Notes: generated from the sequence alone by a model not told the origin. 64,000 nt of DNA from Leifsonia sp. Root1293 (GCF_001425325.1 NZ_LMEH01000001.1:1828602-1892601), one strand, 5' to 3'; counted from the stretch's first letter, positions 29,157 to 39,894 are shown. Made by a program: numbers and translations.

Positions 29157-30322
29157 CAGCGCCGGACGCCGAGCCGCGGCATCCGCGGGATGCCGGCCGT
29201 CGCACCGGCTTCGGGCGGTACGACCACGACCTGGGCCGCGGCGACGATCTCGCCGGTCTCGGCCGTGTGCACCTGGAGGGGCGCATCGACGGGAACGCCC
29301 CGCCGGATCACGGCGAGCGCGATCGGCCCGAGTTCGTGGTGGATGGCGCTGGACGTCACGCTGCCCACCGCACGCCAGCCGGCCTCAGACTCCGGGCGCT
29401 TCTTCTCGGCGAAGACCTCGTCGCCGTGAACGGGAAGGACGGTGTCGGAGCCGTCGAGGTGCAGCATCACGAGGCGGCGCGGAGGATGCCCGAGGTTGTG
29501 CACCTTGGCCACGGTCTCCTGGCCGCGGTAACAGCCCTTCTCGAGATGCACCGCGCTGCGCAGCCAGTCGAGCTCGTGCGGGATGCTGCGCTCGTCGACC
29601 TCGGTCGAGAACCGCGGACGCCAGGCTGCGATGCGCAGTGCGTCGAGGGCCAGGGTGCCGGCGAGCTCGGGCGTTCCCCCGGCTGCGCGTTCGGCGAGGC
29701 CCTCGAGCGACGCTCGCGGAACCAGGACCTCGCTGAAGGACCAGGAGCCGGCTGGGTGCTCGAGCTCGGAGGCGTACTGCCAGCCGCCGACGGCGATCTC
29801 GGCCCACGGGTCGCGCCAGACGAGCGGGATGCCGTTCGGGGCGGCGACGTCGAGGCCGACGGATGCGGCATCCGCGGCCATCGTTCCGATGGTGGCGAAC
29901 TCCTCCGTGCGATCCGCCACCTCGACGCGCAGCGTGAAGCGCATGCGGTCGAGCCAGCCGAACAGGCCGGCGGTCTCGACACGATCGACGAGGAGCCACG
30001 CCGTGACGCCGTCGTCGAAGACGTGGGCGTCGTATTCGATGCGGCCCTGGGGATCGAGGATGAGGGTCTCGGACGACTCCCCCGGCGCGAGCCTGTCCAG
30101 CGCCTGGCTCGAGATGGAGTTGAGCCAGGTCAGCCGGTCGGGGCCGGTCACGCTCACGACGCCGGCGTGCGACAGGTCGACGACAGCCGTGCCGGCCTCG
30201 AGACGGCGCTGCTCCACGTTCGGGTTGCCGTAGTGTGCGGCGACACCCTCGTCGAGACCCTCGGCGCGGACGGCGCCGGGCACGGAGAGCAGGGGGGAGA
30301 CGGCATCCGTCATCGTCGTCAC
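29156..30322 (-). CDS. ygfZ: folate-binding YgfZ-family protein (Fe-S cluster maintenance)
   Basis: A 388-residue protein of the GcvT-like family, with tetrahydrofolate-dependent function in iron-sulfur protein repair. The diagnostic motif KGCYRGQET is present near residue 275, and the N-terminal half carries [20 protein letters not shown] as in GcvT. The cysteine in KGC is the functional residue of YgfZ. I start at the GTG at 30322, which overlaps the upstream stop as GTGA; an ATG at 30313 is the alternative and loses three residues. It is between the FABP gene and the FUSC gene in one operon. Confidence 0.88.
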   Translation of the reverse strand: MTTMTDAVSPLLSVPGAVRAEGLDEGVAAHYGNPNVEQRRLEAGTAVVDLSHAGVVSVTGPDRLTWLNSISSQALDRLAPGESSETLILDPQGRIEYDAHVFDDGVTAWLLVDRVETAGLFGWLDRMRFTLRVEVADRTEEFATIGTMAADAASVGLDVAAPNGIPLVWRDPWAEIAVGGWQYASELEHPAGSWSFSEVLVPRASLEGLAERAAGGTPELAGTLALDALRIAAWRPRFSTEVDERSIPHELDWLRSAVHLEKGCYRGQETVAKVHNLGHPPRRLVMLHLDGSDTVLPVHGDEVFAEKKRPESEAGWRAVGSVTSSAIHHELGPIALAVIRRGVPVDAPLQVHTAETGEIVAAAQVVVVPPEAGATAGIPRMPRLGVRR

Positions 30323-30927
30323 TCGACCTTCGCGAGTCGGCCGGAGGAGTGCGTGCGCAGGTCCTGGCCGAGGGCGGCGATGTCCCACGCCCAGAGCAGG
30401 TGGGAATCCACGAGCCCATAGAGGCGCGTGGCAGCCGAATACGGCTTCGCACCCTGCGTGCGCATGACGGCATCCGTCGCCAGATCGATGCGCGGGCCCT
30501 TCACCTGGCCCAGGTAGAGCTCTGCGACGCCGCCGGGGTGCACGAGCGTCACCTCGATGTCGAAACCGCCCGCGGCGTTGCGCAGGGTCTCGACGGCCTC
30601 GGCGTCGCGGAACGGGCTCTCGCCGACGCCCGGCAGCATGGCCGGACCGGCGTCGGCGTCTCCGAGCTGGCGGCTGAGGCGCCAGTAGCCGGTCTCGGTC
30701 ACGAGCGGCGTGGGTTCCCCGCCCTCCTCGGTCGGGAACAGCCAGCTGTACGAGGTGTAGTTCAGGTGCGGCAGTCCGTCGTGGCTGAAGCTCACGCGCT
30801 GACCGAACTCATGGGTGACGGATGCCTCACCGACGGTGTAGTCGATGACGCCCGAGCCCTCCCAGACCCCGAGCAGCCACGACAGGGGAACCAGCTCGGC
30901 CGGAAGCTCGACGGGCAGCTCGATCAT
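30319..30927 (-). CDS. FABP-like / nitrobindin-type beta-barrel protein
   Basis: A 202-residue single-domain protein with a lipocalin-like ten-stranded barrel: the N-terminal [12 protein letters not shown] motif (GxWxGxG, where a lid closes the barrel) and a late [12 protein letters not shown]. Actinobacterial relatives with a proximal histidine bind ferric heme (nitrobindin, THAP4-like); a His that could serve is in DSHLLWAW. Heme binding and nitric-oxide or peroxynitrite handling are inferred from the family only. Six base pairs separate it from the small membrane peptide upstream, and its stop overlaps the ygfZ start. Confidence 0.85.
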   Translation of the reverse strand: MIELPVELPAELVPLSWLLGVWEGSGVIDYTVGEASVTHEFGQRVSFSHDGLPHLNYTSYSWLFPTEEGGEPTPLVTETGYWRLSRQLGDADAGPAMLPGVGESPFRDAEAVETLRNAAGGFDIEVTLVHPGGVAELYLGQVKGPRIDLATDAVMRTQGAKPYSAATRLYGLVDSHLLWAWDIAALGQDLRTHSSGRLAKVE

Positions 30928-30933
30928 CGGGTG

Positions 30934-31056
30934 TTACCGCTGCCCCCGGAAGAGCTTGTAGACCACGACGCCGGAGATCCACGCGATCGCGAGGCTCGCA
31001 AGGCCCAGAAGTCCGAGGTAGAAGAGTTCGAGGAAGATGAGTTCGCCGCCGGCCAT
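30934..31056 (-). CDS. 40-residue single-helix membrane peptide
   Basis: A short gene reading [20 protein letters not shown] and then [20 protein letters not shown]. It is one long membrane helix with a basic C-terminal end (KLFRGQR), consistent with an N-out or N-in anchored micro-protein. It ends 6 bp before the FABP gene in the same direction, so it is the first cistron of that operon, and its codon choice matches its neighbours. No family recognised. Small proteins of this type often regulate or stabilise a partner membrane complex; here the FUSC exporter is the only membrane partner in the operon (inference). Confidence 0.65.
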   Translation of the reverse strand: MAGGELIFLELFYLGLLGLASLAIAWISGVVVYKLFRGQR

Positions 31057-31086
31057 GGATCGAGTCTATCCCCGCCTGAGGCCGGT

Positions 31087-31371
31087 TCAGAGCGTGACGG
31101 CGACCACGATGCCTGCGATGGCGGTGATGACGACACTGCCGACGAAGCTCGCCACGACGCGCGAGACGAAACCGTCGCGGCGACGGGTGGCGAGCTGCAC
31201 GCAGAAGGCTGCGAGGGCGCACACGGCGAGGCTGAGGCAGAGGCCACCGAAGCGCTCGTCGGGCTCCACCGCGATGAGCACCACGACCGCACCGACGACA
31301 GCGAGGATCCAGACGGCGACGATGCCCGCGAAGGTCACGGCGGGACTCAGCGGCACTTCGGTGTCGGTCAT
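31087..31371 (-). CDS. small integral membrane protein, three helices
   Basis: A 94-residue protein with three predicted membrane helices ([38 protein letters not shown] and [19 protein letters not shown]), separated by an EPDER loop and an RRRDG loop. The ATG at 31371 starts with a short acidic cytoplasmic segment. It is probably an actinobacterial DUF-type protein; I do not recognise the family. Divergent from glnR with a 75-bp shared promoter region. Confidence 0.75.
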   Translation of the reverse strand: MTDTEVPLSPAVTFAGIVAVWILAVVGAVVVLIAVEPDERFGGLCLSLAVCALAAFCVQLATRRRDGFVSRVVASFVGSVVITAIAGIVVAVTL

Positions 31372-31446
31372 GGTCCCATTGTGGCGCGCGAATGGGGCTG
31401 CGTCATCAGGATAGGATGGCGCAACGAACGAGCTGGAGGAATGCGC

Positions 31447-32127
31447 GTGGCGCAATTGTTGATCCTGACGTCGGCAGTCAACAATGAAGTTCTCCCCGCC
31501 CTCGCGCTGTTGAGCCACCGGGTGCGGCTGATCCCTGCGGACCCGCAGCAGCTCATCACCGCGCCCGATTCCGATGCCGTGATCGTCGACGCCCGCACGA
31601 ATCTGGCCAGCGCCAAGGCCCTCTGCCAGATTCTGCGCACGACCGGGATCTCGGTTCCGCTGCTGCTCGTGCTCACCGAGGGCGGCCTGTCGGGCGTCAG
31701 CCCCGACTGGGGAGTCGACGACGTGATCGTGGAGTCCGCCGGGCCCGCCGAGGTGGATGCCCGCATCCGTCTGGCCGTCGGGCGCATCGCCCCCGAGGTG
31801 AACACCCGCATCCAGACATCGGGCGTCATCATCGACGAGGCGAGCTACTCGGCGAAGGTTCGCGGCAAGCCGCTCGACCTCACCTTCAAGGAATTCGAGC
31901 TGCTGCGGTTCCTGGCCACGCACCCGTCGCGCGTCTTCACCCGCGAGCAGCTGCTCAGCGAGGTCTGGGGCTACGACTACTTCGGCGGCACCCGCACCGT
32001 CGACGTGCACGTGCGTCGTCTGCGCGCCAAGCTCGGCGACCTGGAGTCCCTCATCGGAACGGTGCGCAACGTCGGCTACAGGTTCAACGTGCACGAGGAC
32101 GAGGAACCGGCAGGCCTCGGTCGCTGA
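31447..32127 (+). CDS. glnR: orphan OmpR-type nitrogen regulator GlnR
   Basis: A 226-residue regulator with an atypical receiver (1-115) and a canonical winged helix (~125-215, [25 protein letters not shown]). The receiver lacks the usual acidic pair at the N terminus but keeps an aspartate in VIVDARTN, and the stretch [20 protein letters not shown] is what I remember of Streptomyces and mycobacterial GlnR. GlnR activates glutamine synthetase, ammonium and nitrate genes without a partner kinase, and none is near. The start is GTG 31447 because GGAGGA lies 6 nt before it, whereas the ATG at 31441 directly abuts that ribosome site. Confidence 0.88.
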   Translation: MAQLLILTSAVNNEVLPALALLSHRVRLIPADPQQLITAPDSDAVIVDARTNLASAKALCQILRTTGISVPLLLVLTEGGLSGVSPDWGVDDVIVESAGPAEVDARIRLAVGRIAPEVNTRIQTSGVIIDEASYSAKVRGKPLDLTFKEFELLRFLATHPSRVFTREQLLSEVWGYDYFGGTRTVDVHVRRLRAKLGDLESLIGTVRNVGYRFNVHEDEEPAGLGR

Positions 32128-32165
32128 GTTCCGCGCGCTCTTGCGCGGCCCACGTCACGTCACGT

Positions 32166-32226
32166 TTGCAGGATGAGACGGCGGATGATGCTCCCTGGGG
32201 TGGTCAGCCTCGGTTTCATCCTGCAA
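32166..32226. repeat. dispersed palindrome family B, copy 1
   Basis: TTGCAGGATGAGA (32166-32178) pairs with TTTCATCCTGCAA (32214-32226) with one mismatch. It lies between glnR and ppk1, both rightward. Related copies are at 47873-47929 and 48807-48870. Confidence 0.75.
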
Positions 32227-32330
32227 TCGGCATCAGCCGGCTTCAAAGCCGGCACCTCCACAGCGATATCCGGCGGGGAGATAACGTGCTCGTCACGTGC
32301 TGTTCATGCCGCTGATGCCATGATGAAGAC

Positions 32331-34499
32331 ATGGATGCCGAGAACCTGATCGACACCGGACTCGCGGGCGACTTCGACGACGACTTCGAGCCCTTCGACC
32401 CCGCCGGAGACACCAGCCTGCCCGGAGAGCGCTACCTCGACCGCGAGCTCAGCTGGCTCGCGTTCAACCAGCGCGTCCTGGAGCTCGCAGAGGACCCGAC
32501 GACGCCGGTGCTCGAGCGCGCCAACTTCCTGGCGATCTTCGCCTCCAACCTCGACGAGTTCTTCATGGTTCGGGTCGCCGGCCTCAAGCGCCGCATCCTG
32601 ACCGGACTGGCGATCCCGACGAACGTCGGTCGTGCGCCGCAGGACGTGCTCGCCGACATCTCGGCCAAGGCGCACGAACTGCAGGAGCGGCACGCAGCCG
32701 CCTACAGCGAACTCGTGCGTCCGTCGCTGGCCGACGCCGGCATCCACATCGTGCGCTGGGACGAGCTGGAGGATGCCGAGAGGTCGAACCTGCGCGACTA
32801 CTTCTCGCGCCAGATCTTCCCGGTGCTGATGCCCCTCGCAGTGGACCCGGCGCATCCGTTCCCCTACATCTCCGGACTCTCGCTGAACCTGTCGGTGCGG
32901 GTGCGCAACTCGAAGACCGGCAAGCAGGAGTTCGCGCGCCTCAAGGTGCCGCAGATGCTGCCGCGGTTCCTCAAGATCCCGCACGACCCGGGCGCCGAGC
33001 GCTTCATCACCCTCGAGGACCTCATCGCCAACCACCTCGGCGACCTGTTCCCCGGCATGGAGATCCTCGAGCACCACGTGTTCCGCGTGACCCGAAACGA
33101 GGACGTCGAGGTCGACGAGGACGAGACCGAGAACCTGATCAAGGCGCTCGAGAAGGAGCTGCTGCGCCGTCGTTTCGGGCCGCCCATCCGCCTCGAGGTG
33201 ACCGACGACATGGACGACGTGACCCTCGGGTTGCTCGTGCGTGAACTCGACGTCACCGACAACGAGGTGTACAGGCTGCCTGCGCCGCTCGACCTCGGCG
33301 GACTGTTCGACATCGCCAAGATCGATCGGCCAGACCTGCACTATCCGACGCACGTGCCGACGACGAGCGCGCGCCTGCAGCCCCTCGAGCCCAACTCGCG
33401 CCCTGACATCTTCTCGGCCATCGCCCGCGGCGACGTGCTGCTGCACCACCCGTACGAGTCGTTCGCGACCAGCGTGCAGGCGTTCATCGAGCAGGCGGCC
33501 GCCGACCCGCACGTGCTGGCCATCAAGCAGACGCTCTATCGCACCTCGGGCGACAGCCCCATCGTCGAGGCTCTCATCGACGCGGCGGAGTCTGGCAAGC
33601 AGGTGCTCGCCCTCGTCGAGATCAAGGCCCGCTTCGACGAGCAGGCCAACATCAGCTGGGCCCGCAAGCTCGAGAAGGCCGGCGTGCACGTGGTCTACGG
33701 CCTCGTCGGCCTGAAGACGCACTGCAAGCTCGCCCTCGTGATCCGCGAGGAGAAGGGCGAGCTGAAGCACTACAGCCACATCGGAACGGGGAACTACAAC
33801 CCGAAGACCAGCCGCATCTACGAGGATCTCGGGCTGCTGACGGATGACGACCAGGTCGGCAAGGACCTCACCCGTCTGTTCAACGAGCTCTCGGGATATG
33901 CCATCGAGAAGAAGTTCAAGCGCCTGCTCGTCGCTCCCCTGCACCTGCGCAAGGGACTGCTGCGCCACATCGCCACCGAGACCCGGAACGCTCTCGCGGG
34001 CAAGCCCGCCAGCATCCGCATCAAAGTGAACTCCATGGTCGACGAGGCCATCATCGACGCCCTCTACCGGGCATCGAACGCCGGAGTGCCCGTCGACATC
34101 TGGGTGCGCGGCATCTGCAGTCTCATGCCCGGCGTGCCCGGGATGAGCGAGAACATCCGGGTGCGGTCGATCCTCGGTCGCTACCTCGAGCACTCGCGCA
34201 TCTTCTCGTTCCTGAACGCCGGCGAGCCGCACGTGTTCATCGGCAGCGCCGACATGATGCACCGCAACCTCGACCGACGTGTTGAGGCCCTGGTGCGTCT
34301 CACCGAGCAGGAGCACCTCGACGAGATCGCCGGCCTCTTCGACCGCGCCATGGACGAGCGCACGTCCTCGTGGTGGCTCGGCGACGACGGAGTGTGGGTG
34401 CGCCACCACCTCGACGAGGACGGCTCGCCTCTCGACGACATGCAGAACACGCTCATGCACGAGATCGGAGCACGCAAGCGACCCGGGAGGAACCGATGA
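32331..34499 (+). CDS. ppk1: polyphosphate kinase PPK1
   Basis: A 722-residue enzyme that makes long-chain polyphosphate from ATP. Four domains are recognisable: N ([21 protein letters not shown]), head (from ~[15 protein letters not shown]) and the two phospholipase-D-like C domains. The autophosphorylated histidine is H464 in [10 protein letters not shown], and the second catalytic histidine is H644 in [14 protein letters not shown]. The ATG is at 32331; the next gene overlaps its stop (ATGA). Polyphosphate storage fits a phosphate-focused window with PhoU, SenX3-RegX3 and Pst. Confidence 0.98.
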   Translation: MDAENLIDTGLAGDFDDDFEPFDPAGDTSLPGERYLDRELSWLAFNQRVLELAEDPTTPVLERANFLAIFASNLDEFFMVRVAGLKRRILTGLAIPTNVGRAPQDVLADISAKAHELQERHAAAYSELVRPSLADAGIHIVRWDELEDAERSNLRDYFSRQIFPVLMPLAVDPAHPFPYISGLSLNLSVRVRNSKTGKQEFARLKVPQMLPRFLKIPHDPGAERFITLEDLIANHLGDLFPGMEILEHHVFRVTRNEDVEVDEDETENLIKALEKELLRRRFGPPIRLEVTDDMDDVTLGLLVRELDVTDNEVYRLPAPLDLGGLFDIAKIDRPDLHYPTHVPTTSARLQPLEPNSRPDIFSAIARGDVLLHHPYESFATSVQAFIEQAAADPHVLAIKQTLYRTSGDSPIVEALIDAAESGKQVLALVEIKARFDEQANISWARKLEKAGVHVVYGLVGLKTHCKLALVIREEKGELKHYSHIGTGNYNPKTSRIYEDLGLLTDDDQVGKDLTRLFNELSGYAIEKKFKRLLVAPLHLRKGLLRHIATETRNALAGKPASIRIKVNSMVDEAIIDALYRASNAGVPVDIWVRGICSLMPGVPGMSENIRVRSILGRYLEHSRIFSFLNAGEPHVFIGSADMMHRNLDRRVEALVRLTEQEHLDEIAGLFDRAMDERTSSWWLGDDGVWVRHHLDEDGSPLDDMQNTLMHEIGARKRPGRNR

Positions 34500-35434
34500 C
34501 GGCAACCGCCATCTACGCCGCCGGGGCGGTCTGCTGGCGGGTGGTCGACGGCCGCATGATGGTGCTCGTCATCCACCGCACCGTGCACGGCGATGTCACC
34601 ATCCCGAAGGGCAAGGTCGATCCCGGGGAGACGCTCCCGCAGACCGCCGTGCGCGAGATCAAGGAGGAGACCGGCCTCACCGTCGCCCTCGGCGTTCCGC
34701 TCGGTGTCTCGAACTATCCCCTCTCGGGCAACCGCACCAAGATCGTGCACTACTGGGCGGCCGAGGTGAGCGACGAGGCCATCCGACACTCGACCTTCGT
34801 GCCGAACGGCGAGGTCGCCGCGCTCGAGTGGGTGACCATCAAGAAGGCCCGCAGCTATCTCACCTTCAAGTCCGATGTCGAGATCCTCGACGCCTTCGCC
34901 GCACTCGTCGACAGCGGGGTCACCCGCACCTTCGCGCTCGTCGTGCTCCGGCACGCCAAGGCGATGGCCCGCAGCGACTGGAAGAAGTCCGACGCCACCA
35001 GGCCGCTCACCGAGCGCGGCGTCCACCAGGCTGCCACCATCGTCGACACCATGGCCGCGTGGCACCCGAAGCGCATCACCACCAGCACCGCGACGCGCTG
35101 CGTGACGACCGTCACCCCGTTCTCGGCGGCATCCGGGATCGAGCTGAAGCGCACCGACGACCTCAGCCAGGACCTGTACGAGGAGGGCAAGGCCGACATC
35201 CGCGCGGTCATCGGCCAGCGTGTGCGATCCCGGAAGACCGCCGTGATCTGCAGCCACGGCCCCGTGCTCGGCGACATCCTGCGCGAGATCGCCCTGGCGA
35301 CGGGAACGCCCACCGGTGCGTACATCTCGGATGCGGCCTCCCTCGAGCCCGGCGCGTTCTCCGTGGTGCACCTGTCATCGACCAATCCGAGCTCAGGCAT
35401 CATCGCCATCGAGACGCACTCTCCGCGCGTCTGA
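34496..35434 (+). CDS. mutT1: Nudix hydrolase fused to a histidine phosphatase (MutT1-like)
   Basis: A 312-residue two-domain protein. The N-terminal Nudix domain (~1-135) has the full Nudix box [20 protein letters not shown]; the C-terminal domain (~140-305) is a phosphoglycerate-mutase-like phosphatase with the phosphohistidine in [10 protein letters not shown] and a second His in [11 protein letters not shown]. This architecture is that of mycobacterial MutT1, which removes phosphate from 8-oxo-dGTP and dinucleoside polyphosphates, and the ppk1-mutT1 pair is conserved there too. It starts on the ppk1 stop. Confidence 0.92.
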   Translation: MTATAIYAAGAVCWRVVDGRMMVLVIHRTVHGDVTIPKGKVDPGETLPQTAVREIKEETGLTVALGVPLGVSNYPLSGNRTKIVHYWAAEVSDEAIRHSTFVPNGEVAALEWVTIKKARSYLTFKSDVEILDAFAALVDSGVTRTFALVVLRHAKAMARSDWKKSDATRPLTERGVHQAATIVDTMAAWHPKRITTSTATRCVTTVTPFSAASGIELKRTDDLSQDLYEEGKADIRAVIGQRVRSRKTAVICSHGPVLGDILREIALATGTPTGAYISDAASLEPGAFSVVHLSSTNPSSGIIAIETHSPRV

Positions 35435-35567
35435 TCCCGGATGCCGCGGGCCAGCGGCTCGCACGCGCCGTGCCTGGCGCGTCGCCCTGCCCTGGCTCGC
35501 CGTGGGCCTGTGCGCGCCATGCCGCCGCGGAAAGACGGGGCGGCATGCGTACGTATGGTCCGCGCCC

Positions 35568-35600
35568 GTTAAGGCTCCGTTCACCTGCAGTGAGGCTGCG
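35568..35600 (+). promoter_or_regulatory. PHO box upstream of pstS
   Basis: Three contiguous 11-bp units, GTTAAGGCTCC, GTTCACCTGCA and GTGAGGCTGCG, in phase. The second carries the GTTCACC core. It is 79 bp upstream of the pstS start, the expected place for RegX3 activation. A further GTTCACA lies at 35641. Confidence 0.7.
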
Positions 35601-35679
35601 CGTCATGGAGCCCGCTTAGCGTCGGGACCGAGCCGAACAGGTTCACATCATGTAATCACTTCCCCTGAAAGGGACATTC

Positions 35680-36771
35680 GTGAAACTCAAGCGTTTTGGC
35701 GCCCCGGTCGTCCTGGCCGTCGTAGCCACCATCGCACTCTCCTCGTGCGCAGCCAACGAGGAAGCTTCCCCCGCAGCCAGCGAGACCACCTCCTCGCTCA
35801 CCGGCACGCTCAACGCTGCCGGCGCCTCCTCGCAGCAGGCAGCCCAGGAGGCCTGGGTCGCCGGATTCCAGACCGCGAACCCCGACGTGACCGTCAACTA
35901 CGACCCGTCGGGCTCCGGCGCCGGTCGTGAGGCATTCATCTCCGGTGGAGTGGACTTCGCCGGTTCCGACTCGGCTCTGAACGACGAGGAGATCGCCGGC
36001 ACCTTCGCCGCCTGCGCTCCCGACACCAAGGCCGTCGACCTCCCGGTCTACATCTCCCCGATCGCCGTCGTCTTCAACGTCGAGGGTGTCGACGAGCTCT
36101 CGCTCGACGCCGCGACCATCGCCCACATCTTCAAGGGTGACATCACGAAGTGGAACGACCCGGCGATCGCCGCCCTCAACGACGGCGTGACCCTCCCGGA
36201 CGCCAACATCACGGCCGTCCACCGCTCGGACGACTCGGGTACCACCAAGAACTTCGCGGACTACCTCAACCAGGTCGCCCCCGACGTGTGGGACCAGAAG
36301 CCGGCCGACGCGTTCCCGTACCAGACCGGTGAGGGCGCCCAGGGCACCTCGGGTGTCATCGACGCCGTCACCAACGGAACCAACACCATCGGCTACGCCG
36401 ACGCCTCGCGCGCCGGTGACCTCGGTGTCGTGAAGATCAAGGTCGGCGAAGAGTTCGTCGCCCCGAGCGCCGAGGGCGCAGCAGCCGTCGTCGACGACTC
36501 GCCCGCCGTCGAGGGACGCGAGGCGAACGACCTCGCCGTCAAGCTCGAGCGCACCACCACCGACCCGTCGCACTACCCGCTGGTTCTCGTGAGCTACGCG
36601 ATCGTGTGCCCGGAGTACGCAGACGCCGACCAGGCCGCGCTCGTCAAGGCGTACGTCGGTTACATCGCCTCGGCTGACGGCCAGACCGTCGCAGCCGATG
36701 CCGCCGGCTCCTCGCCGCTCTCCAGCGAGCTGCAGGGCAAGGTCGCCGACGTCGTGGCCTCGATCAAGTAA
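35680..36771 (+). CDS. pstS: phosphate-binding lipoprotein PstS
   Basis: A 363-residue substrate-binding protein of the high-affinity phosphate importer. The lipobox ALSSC puts the lipid anchor on C23; the mature protein carries GAGASSQQAAQ-like and DPSGSGAGREAFISGG loops, which hold the phosphate by hydrogen bonds, and SDDSGTTKNFADYL near residue 186. It starts with GTG at 35680, preceded by AAAGGGA. It is first in pstSCAB, and the large hairpin after it probably lets PstS be made in excess of the membrane subunits. Confidence 0.97.
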   Translation: MKLKRFGAPVVLAVVATIALSSCAANEEASPAASETTSSLTGTLNAAGASSQQAAQEAWVAGFQTANPDVTVNYDPSGSGAGREAFISGGVDFAGSDSALNDEEIAGTFAACAPDTKAVDLPVYISPIAVVFNVEGVDELSLDAATIAHIFKGDITKWNDPAIAALNDGVTLPDANITAVHRSDDSGTTKNFADYLNQVAPDVWDQKPADAFPYQTGEGAQGTSGVIDAVTNGTNTIGYADASRAGDLGVVKIKVGEEFVAPSAEGAAAVVDDSPAVEGREANDLAVKLERTTTDPSHYPLVLVSYAIVCPEYADADQAALVKAYVGYIASADGQTVAADAAGSSPLSSELQGKVADVVASIK

Positions 36772-36787
36772 CACCCGGATATCCCGC

Positions 36788-36839
36788 CTGCCCGGCCCGA
36801 CGTCCGCACGCATTGCGTGCCGGATGACGGGTCGGGCAG
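36788..36839 (+). terminator. attenuator-type hairpin between pstS and pstC
   Basis: CTGCCCGGCCCG pairs with CGGGTCGGGCAG (12 bp, one G-T wobble), capped by an inner CACGC-ATT-GCGTG stem. There is no T-run, so partial termination or mRNA stabilisation is more likely than full termination. It sits 17 bp after the pstS stop. Confidence 0.65.
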
Positions 36840-36908
36840 ACTGGGGTTCGCGGCAGCGGACCCCGCACAGACACCCCCATCTCACGCACCGCAAGGGACT
36901 CGCCAGCC

Positions 36909-37853
36909 ATGACGACTACTGTCGCCGCCCCCGTGATCACCGCGAAGGAGCGACCCGGCGACCGGGTGTTCTCCACGCTGACCGTCGTCGCGAGCAGCCT
37001 GATCCTCGCGGTGCTCGCCGCCGTCGCCATCTTCCTGGTCGCGCAGTCCATGCCCGCGTTCGTGGCGGAATCCGACGATTTCAAGGGAGACGCGACCAAC
37101 TTCTGGTCGTATGTCACTCCCCTGGTCTTCGGAACCATCTGGTCGGCGGCTCTCGCCATGATCATCGCGGTTCCGCTGGCCATGGGCGTCGCGCTCTTCA
37201 TCACCCACTTCGCACCCCGCCGCATCGCCCAGGGCCTCGGCTACGTCGTCGACCTTCTCGCCGCCGTTCCCTCGGTCGTCTTCGGCCTCTGGGGCATCGG
37301 AGTGCTCGCCCCGGCCGTGCAGCCGTTCTACTCCAGCCTGACCGAGTGGTTCGGCTGGTTCCCGCTCTTCGCCGGTCCTGTCTCCGGCACGGGCCGCACG
37401 ATCCTCACCGTGGCCATCGTGCTCGCCGTGATGGTGCTCCCGATCATCACCGCGATCAGCCGCGAGGTCTTCCTGCAGACGCCGCGCCTGCACGAGGAGG
37501 CGGCCCTGGCGCTCGGTGCGACGCGCTGGGAGATGATCCGCATGGCCGTGCTGCCGTTCGGACGCCCCGGTGTCATCTCGGGTGCGATGCTCGGCCTGGG
37601 CCGCGCCCTCGGCGAGACCATGGCCGTCGCCATGGTGCTCTCCCCCGCGACCATCATCTCGTTCGCCCTGGTGCAGTCGCAGAACCCGACGACGATCGCT
37701 GCGAACATCGCGCTGAACTTCCCCGAGGCGCATGACGTGGGCGTCAACATCCTCATCGCGACGGGACTCATCCTGTTCGTGATCACCCTCGGCGTGAACT
37801 CGATCGCGCGCTACATCGTCGGCCGCCGCAAGGCCTTCTCAGGAGCCAACTGA
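36909..37853 (+). CDS. pstC: phosphate ABC transporter permease PstC
   Basis: A 314-residue membrane subunit with six helices. The cytoplasmic EAA loop reads EEAALALGATRWEMIRMAVLPFGRPG, which docks onto PstB, and the first periplasm-facing loop carries the VFGTIWSAALAM entry to the permease core. It pairs with PstA to form the phosphate channel. The stop overlaps the pstA start (TGATG). Confidence 0.96.
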   Translation: MTTTVAAPVITAKERPGDRVFSTLTVVASSLILAVLAAVAIFLVAQSMPAFVAESDDFKGDATNFWSYVTPLVFGTIWSAALAMIIAVPLAMGVALFITHFAPRRIAQGLGYVVDLLAAVPSVVFGLWGIGVLAPAVQPFYSSLTEWFGWFPLFAGPVSGTGRTILTVAIVLAVMVLPIITAISREVFLQTPRLHEEAALALGATRWEMIRMAVLPFGRPGVISGAMLGLGRALGETMAVAMVLSPATIISFALVQSQNPTTIAANIALNFPEAHDVGVNILIATGLILFVITLGVNSIARYIVGRRKAFSGAN

Positions 37854-38953
37854 TGACCATGACGACCACGCCGACCAGGACAGCGCCAGCCACGGCGATG
37901 CCCAACGCGCTCACCTCGGGCAAGCTGCCGAAGTACTCCCCCCTCTGGCTGCTCGCCGGATCCTTCGCCATCTCGATCGCGATCTTCGCCGTCGTGCAGG
38001 CCGCCGGCGGCGGTGAATTCAACTGGGCCGGCATGGCCGTCCTCGCCGTCGTGCTGTTCTGCGTGCTCATCTGGGTGATCTCGCGGCTCGTCGAGGGCGG
38101 ACGCAAAGCCACCGATCGACTCGTGACCGCACTGGTCACCAGCGCCTTCGCCATCGCGCTCGTCCCGCTCATCTCGGTGACGTTCACGGTGATCGTGAAG
38201 GGCATCCCCGCGTTCAACATCGCGTTCTTCACCGAATCGATGCGCAACGTCGTCGGTGCCGGCGGAGGCGCTCTGCACGCCATCGTGGGAACGCTGCTCA
38301 TCACCGGCATGGCGACCCTCATCTCGGTCCCCATCGGCCTGCTCACCGCCATCTACCTCGTCGAGTACGGACGCGGTCGCCTGGCGCGCGGCGTCACCTT
38401 CTTCGTCGACGTGATGACCGGCATCCCCTCGATCGTCGCCGGCCTGTTCGCCTACGCGTTCTTCGCGCTGATCTTCGACGATCCGGGCATCCGTTTCGGG
38501 TTCGGAGGCTCCGTCGCCCTCAGCGTGCTCATGATCCCCGTGGTCGTGCGCTCGAGCGAGGAGATGCTGAAGCTCGTTCCGAACGAGTTGCGCGAGGCAT
38601 CCCTCGCCCTCGGCGTGCCGAAGTACCTGACGGTGCTGAAGGTCGTCCTGCCCACGTCGATCGCCGGAATCATCACCGGCGTGATGATCTCCATCGCTCG
38701 TGTGATCGGCGAGACGGCCCCTCTGCTCATCATCGCCGGCTTCACCGCCAGCATGAACTACAACCTGTTCTCCGAGCGGATGATGACCCTCCCGGTGTTC
38801 GTGTACACCCAGTACGCGAGCCAGGGAACGGATGCCCAGGCCTACCTCGACCGCGCCTGGACCGGCGCGCTCGTGCTCATCCTCATCGTCGCCCTGCTCA
38901 ACATCATCGCTCGACTGGTGGCGAAGTTCCTCGCCCCCAAGGGCCTGCGCTGA
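37853..38953 (+). CDS. pstA: phosphate ABC transporter permease PstA
   Basis: A 366-residue membrane subunit. After a ~30-residue soluble N terminus there are two extra helices, then the six-helix permease core with the EAA loop ([29 protein letters not shown]). The [17 protein letters not shown] stretch is a PstA hallmark. ATG 37853 shares one base with the pstC stop; a second ATG two codons on is possible. Confidence 0.95.
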   Translation: MTMTTTPTRTAPATAMPNALTSGKLPKYSPLWLLAGSFAISIAIFAVVQAAGGGEFNWAGMAVLAVVLFCVLIWVISRLVEGGRKATDRLVTALVTSAFAIALVPLISVTFTVIVKGIPAFNIAFFTESMRNVVGAGGGALHAIVGTLLITGMATLISVPIGLLTAIYLVEYGRGRLARGVTFFVDVMTGIPSIVAGLFAYAFFALIFDDPGIRFGFGGSVALSVLMIPVVVRSSEEMLKLVPNELREASLALGVPKYLTVLKVVLPTSIAGIITGVMISIARVIGETAPLLIIAGFTASMNYNLFSERMMTLPVFVYTQYASQGTDAQAYLDRAWTGALVLILIVALLNIIARLVAKFLAPKGLR

Positions 38954-39005
38954 GCACCGAAGACTCCCCAGCACTCCTCCCCCGCACCACCGAACGAAGG
39001 AATCC

Positions 39006-39785
39006 ATGTCCAAGCGCATCGAGGTCAACGACCTCAACGTCTACTACTCCAGCTTCCTCGCTGTGGAAGGCGTCTCGCTGACCATCGAACCCCGTACCGT
39101 CACCGCATTCATCGGGCCGAGCGGATGCGGCAAGTCCACGTTCCTGCGCACCCTCAACCGCATGCACGAGGTCATCCCCGGCGCACGCGTCGAGGGTGAG
39201 GTGCTGATCGACGGCAACAACCTGTACGGAGCGGGCGTCGACCCCGTGCTCGTGCGCCGCCAGGTCGGCATGGTGTTCCAGCGCCCCAACCCGTTCCCGA
39301 CCATGTCGATCGGCGACAACGTGCTGGCCGGCGCGAAGCTCAACAACAAGCGCATGTCGAAGTCCGAGGGCGACGACCTCATCGAGAAGTCGCTGCGCGG
39401 AGCGAACCTCTGGAACGAGGTCAAGGACCGCCTGCACATGCCGGGCTCCGGCCTGTCGGGCGGTCAGCAGCAGCGTCTCTGCATCGCGCGCGCCATCGCC
39501 GTCAATCCGGAGATCATCCTCATGGACGAGCCGTGCTCGGCCCTCGACCCGATCTCGACCCTCGCCATCGAGGACCTGATCGAGGAGATGAAGCAGGAGT
39601 TCACGATCGTCATCGTGACCCACAACATGCAGCAGGCATCGCGCGTCTCCGACCGCACGGCGTTCTTCAACATCGCCGGCACCGGCAAGCCCGGCAAGCT
39701 CATCGAGTACGACGACACCACCACGATGTTCTCGAACCCGAGCGTGCAGGCGACGGAGGATTACGTCTCCGGCCGCTTCGGTTGA
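39006..39785 (+). CDS. pstB: phosphate ABC transporter ATPase PstB
   Basis: A 259-residue ATPase. Walker A is GPSGCGKST, the Q-loop is VFQRPNPFP (PNPFPxS is diagnostic for PstB), the signature is LSGGQQQRL, Walker B is [12 protein letters not shown] and the switch histidine is in IVTHNMQQA. The ATG at 39006 is preceded by GAAGGA. Earlier in-frame codons overlap pstA. PstB completes the operon; phoU is not part of it. Confidence 0.98.
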   Translation: MSKRIEVNDLNVYYSSFLAVEGVSLTIEPRTVTAFIGPSGCGKSTFLRTLNRMHEVIPGARVEGEVLIDGNNLYGAGVDPVLVRRQVGMVFQRPNPFPTMSIGDNVLAGAKLNNKRMSKSEGDDLIEKSLRGANLWNEVKDRLHMPGSGLSGGQQQRLCIARAIAVNPEIILMDEPCSALDPISTLAIEDLIEEMKQEFTIVIVTHNMQQASRVSDRTAFFNIAGTGKPGKLIEYDDTTTMFSNPSVQATEDYVSGRFG

Positions 39786-39796
39786 TCCCGCCCCTC

Positions 39797-39882
39797 GCTG
39801 GAAAGCGAGGAACCCCACGTCGAAACGCCGCTCCGTGAACGCCACGAGCGGCGTTTCGCCGTGAAAGTCCTCGCTTTCCAGC
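39797..39882. repeat. dispersed palindrome family A, copy 2
   Basis: GCTGGAAAGCGAGGA (39797-39811) and its perfect complement (39868-39882) enclose an inner 12-bp stem GAAACGCCGCTC/GAGCGGCGTTTC. Between the convergent pstB and aminotransferase-IV genes, so it can also terminate both. Confidence 0.85.
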
Positions 39883-39894
39883 TGCCGCCGGGCG

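Noticed and set aside
32304-34505. 733-codon open frame antisense to ppk1
   Set aside because: Same codon-bias effect; the ppk1 strand has full-length homology and catalytic residues.
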